Below are positions 56,287-64,000 of a stretch of 64,000 nucleotides of DNA, piece by piece. A program made the translations under genes and the position numbers. The notes beneath the pieces were generated by a model. The model worked only from the letters and a program-made list of their open reading frames with translations, had not been told where the DNA came from and ran no database searches. The stretch spans positions 14,321-78,320 of the forward strand of contig JBNGCX010000010.1 of assembly GCA_049974865.1 (NCBI GenBank), written 5' to 3'. This DNA comes from JAGSOU01 sp049974865. GTDB lineage: Bacteria > Pseudomonadota > Alphaproteobacteria > Rhodobacterales > Rhodobacteraceae. Numbering within the stretch: position 1 is the stretch's first letter; every line of letters begins with the position of its first letter.

Positions 56287-57711
56287 TTAGGCCGCTTCCG
56301 CGGCCATTTTCTCGGCTTTTGCGATCACTTCGTCGATGTCGCCAACCATGTAGAAGGCGGCCTCGGGCAGGTGGTCGTATTCGCCGGCCACAACCGCCTT
56401 GAACGAGGCGATGGTCTTCTCCAGCGGAACCTGCACACCGTCCGAGCCGGTGAACACCTTGGCCACGTCGAACGGCTGGCTGAGGAACCGCTGGATCTTC
56501 CGGGCGCGGGCCACGGTCAGCTTGTCCTCTTCCGACAGTTCGTCCATGCCGAGGATGGCGATGATGTCCTGGAGCGACTTGTAGCGCTGCAGGATGCCCT
56601 GCACGTCACGAGCCACCTGGTAATGCTCTTCTCCGACGATCGCCGGGTCCAGGATCCGCGACGAGGAGTCGAGCGGGTCCACGGCCGGGTAGATGCCCAG
56701 CTCCGAGATCGCACGCGACAGAACGGTGGTCGCGTCGAGGTGGGCGAAGGTGGTGGCCGGCGCGGGGTCGGTCAGGTCGTCCGCGGGAACGTAGACGGCC
56801 TGGATCGAGGTGATCGAACCCGATTTGGTCGAGGTGATCCGTTCCTGCATCTGGCCCATGTCGGTGGCCAGCGTCGGCTGGTAGCCCACGGCCGAGGGGA
56901 TCCGGCCCAGCAGGGCCGACACTTCCGAACCCGCCTGGGTGAAGCGGAAGATGTTGTCCACGAAGAACAGAACGTCGGTGCCCGACTGGTCGCGGAACTG
57001 CTCGGCCAGGGTCAGGCCGGTCAGGGCGACGCGTGCACGGGCCCCCGGAGGCTCGTTCATCTGGCCGTAGACCAGGGCCACCTGGCTCTCTTCCAGGTTG
57101 TCCGGCTTGATGACGTTGGACTCGATCATCTCGTGGTAGAGGTCGTTGCCCTCACGGGTCCGTTCACCAACACCGGCGAACACCGAGAAACCCGAGTGCA
57201 CCTTGGCGATGTTGTTGATCAGCTCCATGATCAGAACGGTCTTGCCCACGCCGGCGCCGCCGAACAGGCCGATCTTGCCGCCCTTGGAATAGGGGGCCAG
57301 AAGGTCGATGACCTTGATGCCGGTGACCAGGATTTCCGAGGCCGTCGACTGCTCTTCGAATTCCGGCGCGGGCTGGTGGATGGCGCGGGTTTCCGCGGCC
57401 TTGACGGGGCCCTTCTCGTCCACGGGCTCGCCGACGACGTTCAGGATGCGGCCCAGGGTGGCGTTGCCCACCGGGACGGCGATCGGTTCGCCGGTGTCCG
57501 CGACCTCCTGGCCGCGGACCAGACCTTCGGTCGCGTCCATAGCGATGGTGCGGACGGTGTTTTCGCCCAAGTGCTGCGCAACTTCCAGAACCAGCCGTTT
57601 GCCGTTGTTGTCGGTGGTCAGCGCGTTCAAGATCGCCGGCAGGTGATCGTCGAACTGCACGTCCACAACGGCGCCAATGACCTGGGTCACCTTGCCTTTT
57701 GCGTTTGCCAT
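56287..57711 (-). CDS. atpD: ATP synthase F1 beta subunit
   Basis: 474 aa catalytic subunit. Walker A GGAGVGKTVLIMELI, YGQMNEPPGARARVALTGLT, DELSEEDKL and the signature PAVDPLDSSSR. Synthesises ATP in F1. Confidence 0.98.
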   Translation of the reverse strand: MANAKGKVTQVIGAVVDVQFDDHLPAILNALTTDNNGKRLVLEVAQHLGENTVRTIAMDATEGLVRGQEVADTGEPIAVPVGNATLGRILNVVGEPVDEKGPVKAAETRAIHQPAPEFEEQSTASEILVTGIKVIDLLAPYSKGGKIGLFGGAGVGKTVLIMELINNIAKVHSGFSVFAGVGERTREGNDLYHEMIESNVIKPDNLEESQVALVYGQMNEPPGARARVALTGLTLAEQFRDQSGTDVLFFVDNIFRFTQAGSEVSALLGRIPSAVGYQPTLATDMGQMQERITSTKSGSITSIQAVYVPADDLTDPAPATTFAHLDATTVLSRAISELGIYPAVDPLDSSSRILDPAIVGEEHYQVARDVQGILQRYKSLQDIIAILGMDELSEEDKLTVARARKIQRFLSQPFDVAKVFTGSDGVQVPLEKTIASFKAVVAGEYDHLPEAAFYMVGDIDEVIAKAEKMAAEAA

Positions 57712-57729
57712 GTCGTTTCTCCGGTTCCT

Positions 57730-58599
57730 TTAGAGCGCCTCGGCGCCCGAAATGATTTCGATAAGCTCGTTGGTGATGACAGCCTGACGCGAGCGGTTGT
57801 ACTCGATGGTCAGCTTGTCGATCATTTCGCCGGCATTGCGCGTGGCGTTGTCCATCGCGCTCATCCGGGCACCCTGTTCCGAGGCCCCGTTCTCCAGCAG
57901 GGCGGTGAAGATCTGGGTGGCCACGCCGCGCGGCAGCAGGTCTTCCAGGATGCCCTCTTCCGACGGCTCATAGTCGTAGAGGGTGCTTTCCGCCTCGGCC
58001 TCCTCGAAGGTGGCCGGGATGATCTGCTGGGCGGTCGGGACCTGGCTGATCACCGACTGGAACGTGTTGTAGAAGATCGTCGCCACGTCGAACTCGCCGG
58101 CATCGAACCGGGTCAGAACGTCCTTCGCGATGTCCTGCGCGTTGGCGTAGCCGATGCGCTTGACCTCGCTGAGGTCCACGTGGCCGACGAAGAGATCTTC
58201 GTATTCACGCTTGAGCTGTTCGCGGCCCTTCTTGCCGACGGTCAGGATCTTGACCGTTTTACCGGCGGCGTTCAGCTCTCCGACCTTGGTGCGCGCCAGC
58301 TTGACGATCGACGAGTTGAAGCCGCCGCACAGTCCCCGCTCGGCGGTCATGACCACCAGCAGGTGCGTCTGGTCGGCACCGGTGCCGGCCAGCAGTTTCG
58401 GCGCGCTGTCGGACCCTTTGACCGAGGCCGCAAGACCGCTCATCACGGCATTCATGCGTTCGGCATAGGGGCGACCCGCCTCGGCAGCGTCCTGGGCGCG
58501 GCGGAGCTTTGCCGCCGCGACCATCTGCATGGCTTTCGTGATCTTCCGAGTGTTCTTGACACTCTCGATCCGATTTTTGAGGTCCTTAAGGCTTGGCAT
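57730..58599 (-). CDS. atpG: ATP synthase F1 gamma subunit
   Basis: 289 aa central stalk. N-terminal MPSLKDLKNRIESVKNTRKI and C-terminal ARMSAMDNATRNAGEMIDKL, IEYNRSRQAVITNELIEIIS are the two long helices of the rotor. Confidence 0.97.
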   Translation of the reverse strand: MPSLKDLKNRIESVKNTRKITKAMQMVAAAKLRRAQDAAEAGRPYAERMNAVMSGLAASVKGSDSAPKLLAGTGADQTHLLVVMTAERGLCGGFNSSIVKLARTKVGELNAAGKTVKILTVGKKGREQLKREYEDLFVGHVDLSEVKRIGYANAQDIAKDVLTRFDAGEFDVATIFYNTFQSVISQVPTAQQIIPATFEEAEAESTLYDYEPSEEGILEDLLPRGVATQIFTALLENGASEQGARMSAMDNATRNAGEMIDKLTIEYNRSRQAVITNELIEIISGAEAL

Positions 58600-58620
58600 C
58601 TATCCAGTCCTTACCCGCCC

Positions 58621-60159
<1,539 letters not shown>

Positions 60160-60720
60160 TTATCCGACCTCTTTCATGGTGTTCTGGAGTGCGGCGAGCT
60201 TGGAGCGGATCGAGCTGTCGATCATCTTCGAGCCCACTTTCACGATAAGACCGCCGATGAGGTTTTCATCGACGGCCGCATTGATCTTGACGTCTTTGCC
60301 CACCGACGCTTTCAGCGCGGCAGCAAGCTTGTTCTTCTGAGTCTGTGTCAGGGCCTTGGCGGCGGTCACCTCGGCAGTCACCTCGCCCTTCTCCTCGGCG
60401 ATGAGGCCGCGCATGGTGGCCACGAGCTGCGGCAGCACGAACAGGCGGCGCTTGTTGGCCATCAGGCCCAGCGCATTGCCCAGAATCCCCGTCAGGCCCA
60501 TCTTGGCCGACAGCGCGGCCACCGCCCGCGCCTGTTCCTCGCGCCGGTAGACCGGCGAAGAGATCAGGTCGCGGAACGCATCGCTTTCGGCCAGCACGGC
60601 CTCCAGCGTATCGAGGTCAGCCTCGAGCGCGGCGAGTTGTTTGTCTTCCTTGGCCAGTTCGAAAACGGCCGTGGCATAGCGCGCGGCAATGCCTGTTGAG
60701 ATCGAAGCTGGTTCGGACAC
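60160..60720 (-). CDS. atpH: ATP synthase F1 delta subunit
   Basis: 186 aa from a GTG at 60720 ((M)SEPASISTGIAARYATAVFE); AAGG is 8 bases upstream. Family traits: RYATAVFELAKEDKQLAALE, NKRRLFVLPQLVATMRGLIA and VDENLIGGLIVKVGSKMIDS with RSKLAALQNTM. First gene of atpHAGDC; as usual in alphaproteobacteria the F0 genes are elsewhere. Confidence 0.95.
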   Translation of the reverse strand: MSEPASISTGIAARYATAVFELAKEDKQLAALEADLDTLEAVLAESDAFRDLISSPVYRREEQARAVAALSAKMGLTGILGNALGLMANKRRLFVLPQLVATMRGLIAEEKGEVTAEVTAAKALTQTQKNKLAAALKASVGKDVKINAAVDENLIGGLIVKVGSKMIDSSIRSKLAALQNTMKEVG

Positions 60721-60818
60721 GTCCACCCTTCCGATATCTGAAGCCCCCGAATGCCGCGGCTGCGGCGGGGGCAGTTCAAGCCACGCGCCCGAAGGGGCAC
60801 GCCTCTGAAATCGGCGTG

Positions 60819-60847
60819 GGTGTAGCAGAGCAATCCCCACCTCGCAA
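60819..60847 (-). promoter_or_regulatory. Possible promoter of the atp operon
   Basis: On the minus strand TTGCGA (60842-60847), 17-base spacer, TACACC (60819-60824), about 100 bases before the atpH GTG. Match to consensus is moderate. Confidence 0.3.
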
Positions 60848-60988
60848 CAGCCAACAACACTATTGCGTGACCCTGTCGGCGCAAACATCACGGGGTTGGC
60901 GCTAACAGGCCCTTCTGCGACTTTTTGCGGCGAAAGCGCTGCCCAGAATCCCCGCCCAATCCGGGCCGCGCGCCCGCGGATTCGCCCC

Positions 60989-61735
60989 TCAGATCGGTTC
61001 GACGGTGGAGCCGGGCACCCCTTCCAGCACCCGCAGCGGCCGACGCACCACCTCTTCCAGCCCCGAACCGGTCGGGCTATAGACCCTCTTGGACGCCTCG
61101 ACCATGATCACGCCTCCCGCGTAATAGGAACTCACCTGGCGCCCAGCCTTTTCCAGCACCGCCGCCGATTTCAGCCAGAACCGCTTGTGGCTGGGCGGCG
61201 CGAATAGCGCGGCGCGGTGATCCTCGGGCTGGAACCCGTGACGCTTGAGCTGCGCCTCGAGCTGGCCCAGCGAATAGGGCCGCCCGAATCCGAACGGCGT
61301 CGCATCGCGCCGCGCCCAGAGCCCGGCGCGATTGGGCACGATGAACAACGCCCGCCCGCCGGGGCCCAGCACACGCGAGGCCTCTTCCAGAACGGCCGAA
61401 GGATGTTCACTGGTCTCCAGTCCGTGCATCAGCACCAGCTTGTCGACCATCCCCGTAGGCAGTGGCCAGCGGGTCTCCTCGCTCAGGACCGAGACATTAT
61501 CCAGGCCCGCAGGCCAGGGCATGACCCCCTGCTGGCCCGGCATCAGGGCGATCACCCGGCGCGCTTCGGCAAGGTAGGGCCGCAGAAGCGGCACGGCGAA
61601 TCCGAATCCCGCCACGCTCTGCCCCTTGGCCTCGGGCCAGAACTCCACCACCTGGTCGCGGATCGCGCGCTGGGCCACCCGGCCCAGATTGGTCCGGTAG
61701 TAGAAATTTCTCAGATCGAGCACGTCCAGGTGCAT
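60989..61735 (-). CDS. Class I SAM-dependent methyltransferase
   Basis: 248 aa from MHLDVLDLRNFYYRTNLGRV. Methyltransf_11-like: VAGFGFAVPLLRPYL as the (degenerate) SAM loop, VDKLVLMHGLETSEHPSAVL and VLGPGGRALFIVPNRAGLWA. The glycine-rich loop is atypical. Divergent from gloB in a 63-bp gap, a common Rhodobacteraceae arrangement. Substrate unknown. Confidence 0.88.
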   Translation of the reverse strand: MHLDVLDLRNFYYRTNLGRVAQRAIRDQVVEFWPEAKGQSVAGFGFAVPLLRPYLAEARRVIALMPGQQGVMPWPAGLDNVSVLSEETRWPLPTGMVDKLVLMHGLETSEHPSAVLEEASRVLGPGGRALFIVPNRAGLWARRDATPFGFGRPYSLGQLEAQLKRHGFQPEDHRAALFAPPSHKRFWLKSAAVLEKAGRQVSSYYAGGVIMVEASKRVYSPTGSGLEEVVRRPLRVLEGVPGSTVEPI

Positions 61736-61798
61736 TGCGGCCCATCCCGCGATCAGCAACATTCGTGGCTCAGGATAGCTGCTCGGAGACAAAACACC

Positions 61799-62566
61799 AT
61801 GCCCCTAGAAATCGTCACCCTGCCCTGCCTCAGCGACAACTACGCCTACCTGCTGCACGATGCCGGGACCGGCGCCACCGCCGTGGTCGACGTGCCCGAT
61901 GCGGCCCCGATCGAGGCCGCCCTGGCCGACCGCGGCTGGCGGCTGACCGACATCCTGATCACCCATCACCACTGGGACCACGTCGACGGGGTCGAGCCGC
62001 TGCGCAAGGCCACCGGCGCCCGCGTGGTGGGCGCGGCCGCAGATGCCCACCGCCTGCCGCCGCTGGACCTGCAGGTCGCCGAGGGCGACACGGTGACCGT
62101 GGGAGACGAGACGGCGACGGTGATCGACGTTTCGGGCCATTCGCTAGGCCATATCGCCTATTACTTCCCCGACAGCCGCGCGGTCTTCACCGCCGACAGC
62201 CTGATGGCGCTGGGCTGCGGGAGGCTGTTCGAGGGCACGCCGGAGATGATGTGGGACAGCCTGTCCAAGCTCGCCGCGCTGCCCAGCGACACGCTGGTAT
62301 ATTCGGGCCACGAATACACGAGTTCCAACGCGAAATTCGCGCGGACCATTGAACCGGAGAACGGCGCGCTTATCTCTCGGTGCGACGCAATCGCCGCGGC
62401 GCGGGCGAAGGGGGAACCGACCGTTCCCGCGCTGCTCTCGGAAGAACTGGCAACCAATCCCTTCCTGCGCGCGAACCTGCCCGAGGTGAAAGCTGCATTG
62501 GGCATGGCGGAGGCGCCGGACGCCCAGGTGTTCGCCGAAATCCGCAAGCGGAAAGACCATTTCTGA
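61799..62566 (+). CDS. gloB: Hydroxyacylglutathione hydrolase (glyoxalase II)
   Basis: 255 aa metallo-beta-lactamase fold. MPLEIVTLPCLSDNYAYLLH start, metal site THHHWDHVDG, HSLGHIAYYF, FTADSLMALGCGRLFEG and the C-terminal ATNPFLRANLPEVKAAL that binds glutathione. Hydrolyses S-lactoylglutathione in methylglyoxal detoxification. Confidence 0.95.
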   Translation: MPLEIVTLPCLSDNYAYLLHDAGTGATAVVDVPDAAPIEAALADRGWRLTDILITHHHWDHVDGVEPLRKATGARVVGAAADAHRLPPLDLQVAEGDTVTVGDETATVIDVSGHSLGHIAYYFPDSRAVFTADSLMALGCGRLFEGTPEMMWDSLSKLAALPSDTLVYSGHEYTSSNAKFARTIEPENGALISRCDAIAAARAKGEPTVPALLSEELATNPFLRANLPEVKAALGMAEAPDAQVFAEIRKRKDHF

Positions 62567-62733
62567 CGCGGGACGGCGCCCGGAAATTCCGCGCTGCGCG
62601 GAGTCGCAGGCGGATTTAAACAAAAAAAACTTGAAGCCGGGCGCAGAACACCGAACTCTAAACATATGAGGCCACGGTTGAGGATGGGCCCGCAGACCCC
62701 CCCCTCGGCCCCAGAAGGAAAGGAGCACGCAAC

Positions 62734-64000
62734 GTGCCTTCGTTTTCGAACACACTCGAGCAAGCCATTCACGCAGCCCTCGCGCTGGCCAATGCCCGCC
62801 GCCACGAACTGGCGACGCTGGAGCATCTGCTGCTGGCGCTGATCGACGAGCCCGACGCCGCCAAGGTGATGCAGGCCTGTTCCGTCGATCTCGAGGAGTT
62901 GCGACGGACGCTTGTCGAGTTCATCGATGACGAGCTTTCCACGCTTGTGACCGATGTCGAAGGCTCCGAGGCGGTGCCGACCGCCGCCTTCCAGCGCGTG
63001 ATCCAGCGCGCCGCGATCCATGTCCAGAGCTCGGGCCGGACCGAGGTGACCGGGGCCAATGTGCTGGTCGCCATCTTCGCCGAGCGGGAGTCGAACGCGG
63101 CCTATTTCCTGCAGGAGCAGGACATGACCCGCTATGACGCGGTGAACTTCATCGCCCACGGCGTGGCCAAGAATCCCTCCTTCGGCGAATCGCGCCCGAT
63201 CACCGGCGCCTCGGAATTCGAGGAAGAACACCAGTCGACCGAGGCCGCCGCCGAAGAGGGCGAGAACAAGGAATCGGCCCTGGCCAAGTATTGCGTGGAC
63301 CTCAACGCCAAGGCCCGCGGCGGCGATGTCGACCCGCTGATCGGCCGCGAGCACGAGGTCGAGCGCTGCATCCAGGTGTTGTGCCGCCGGCGCAAGAACA
63401 ACCCGCTTCTGGTGGGCGATCCCGGCGTCGGCAAGACCGCCATCGCCGAGGGGCTGGCGCGCAAGATCGTGCAGGGCGAGACGCCCGAGGTTCTGGCGAA
63501 CTCCACCATCTACTCGCTGGACATGGGCGCGCTGCTGGCCGGCACCCGCTATCGCGGCGATTTCGAGGAGCGGCTGAAGGCCGTGGTCGCCGAGTTGGAA
63601 GAGCATCCCGACGCGATCCTGTTCATCGACGAGATCCACACCGTGATCGGCGCCGGCGCGACTTCCGGCGGGGCGATGGATGCCTCCAATCTGCTGAAAC
63701 CCGCGCTTCAGGGCGGCAAGCTGCGCTGCATGGGCTCCACCACTTACAAGGAGTTCCGCCAGCATTTCGAGAAGGACCGCGCGCTGTCGCGCCGGTTCCA
63801 GAAGATCGACGTGACCGAGCCTTCGGTCGATGACGCGGTGAAGATCCTCAAGGGGCTGAAGCCCTATTTCGAGAAGCACCACGACATCAAGTACACCGCC
63901 GACGCGATCAAGACCGCGGTGGAACTGTCGGCGCGCTACATCCACGACCGCAAGCTGCCCGACAAGGCCATCGACGTGATCGACGAGGCCGGCGCGGCGC
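62734..64000 (+). CDS. clpA: ATP-dependent Clp protease ATP-binding subunit ClpA (3' truncated)
   Basis: GTG start at 62734 with AAGGAG 8 bases upstream. About 422 residues are visible: the N-domain (SFSNTLEQAIHAALALANAR, HELATLEHLLLALID), the acidic linker with TEAAAEEGENKESAL and the first AAA+ module (Walker A GDPGVGKT at 228-235, Walker B ILFIDEIHTVIGAGA, YRQHFEKDRALSRRFQK-like segment). Unfoldase partner of ClpP. The rest lies beyond the window. Confidence 0.96.
   Translation, partial: MPSFSNTLEQAIHAALALANARRHELATLEHLLLALIDEPDAAKVMQACSVDLEELRRTLVEFIDDELSTLVTDVEGSEAVPTAAFQRVIQRAAIHVQSSGRTEVTGANVLVAIFAERESNAAYFLQEQDMTRYDAVNFIAHGVAKNPSFGESRPITGASEFEEEHQSTEAAAEEGENKESALAKYCVDLNAKARGGDVDPLIGREHEVERCIQVLCRRRKNNPLLVGDPGVGKTAIAEGLARKIVQGETPEVLANSTIYSLDMGALLAGTRYRGDFEERLKAVVAELEEHPDAILFIDEIHTVIGAGATSGGAMDASNLLKPALQGGKLRCMGSTTYKEFRQHFEKDRALSRRFQKIDVTEPSVDDAVKILKGLKPYFEKHHDIKYTADAIKTAVELSARYIHDRKLPDKAIDVIDEAGAA

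Noticed and set aside
62567..62733. Promoter with TTGAAG before clpA
   Set aside because: No -10 at acceptable spacing; the best candidate is 18-20 bases away with two of six matches.

Overview
The window looks like chromosomal DNA from a GC-rich alphaproteobacterium of the Rhodobacteraceae (Roseobacter/Rhodobacter relatives). The grounds are family-typical genes (DUF1467, DUF1150, a TIGR01459-type HAD hydrolase, non-catalytic Hint-domain and H-type lectin proteins, the ubiK-lgt-midA-pgeF block), a fused ATP sulfurylase/APS kinase, alphaproteobacterial F1 genes in the order atpH-A-G-D-C, a perfect CIRCE element before groES, and a hairpin followed by a TATTTTTGCCAAGAAG-type terminator tail. 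No rRNA, tRNA or CRISPR array was seen. Most of the window is housekeeping sequence in short, tightly overlapping operons (many ATGA or TGATG junctions). || Layout. 1-0.8 kb: the 3' end of a berberine-bridge type FAD oxidoreductase. 0.8-8.5 kb: an accessory block with a SAM-cyclase-ATPase signalling protein, a Crp/Fnr-type regulator, and two large proteins I do not recognise (845 and 393 aa). The 845-aa protein carries what looks like a tandem pair of nucleotidyltransferase-like modules, the second one degenerate. This block is the best candidate for an undescribed system. 9-14.6 kb: nitroreductase, EI24 membrane protein, DUF1467, methylmalonyl-CoA epimerase, GNAT, DUF1501/DUF1800 pair. 14.7-20.3 kb: aspS, cyclopropane fatty acid synthase, CPBP protease, pabC/pabB. 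20.5-27.8 kb: carB, thymidine kinase, 2-hydroxyacid dehydrogenase, CsaA-like tRNA-binding protein, proC, YbjN, ubiK. 27.9-32.4 kb: lgt-midA-pgeF, a tiny unlisted gene with its own terminator, a Hint protein, Lrp. 32.6-42.8 kb: trxB, sat-cysC, DUF1150/hsp20, YdcH, purE-purK-nudix, EamA, an orphan phnM, a bactofilin-like membrane protein and a secreted tail-collar protein. 43-52.5 kb: groEL/ES with CIRCE, Mn-pyrophosphatase, HAD hydrolase, MaoC, ribF, YcgN, threonine aldolase, HCCA isomerase, prs, H-type lectin. 52.6-55.8 kb: a complete IS1595-family transposon. 55.8-60.7 kb: atpHAGDC. 61-64 kb: methyltransferase, gloB and the start of clpA. || The transposon (52625-55799) is the clearest accessory element. 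It has 23-bp terminal inverted repeats with one mismatch and a perfect 8-bp target duplication (AAAGAAAA). The duplicated target is exactly the U-tract of the atp operon terminator. Besides the transposase it carries seven small passenger genes in visibly more A/T-rich sequence: a 246-aa unknown followed by a PIN-domain protein (candidate toxin-antitoxin-like pair), two very small ORFs, and KTSC, DUF1508 and a 61-aa protein, the last two sharing overlapping divergent start codons in one CATG. || Functionally the cyclase and the Crp/Fnr protein could form a cyclic-nucleotide circuit controlling the unknown two-gene cassette. This is inference from adjacency and motifs only. The heat-shock genes show the expected controls: HrcA/CIRCE on groESL and a sigma-32-like promoter on hsp20.
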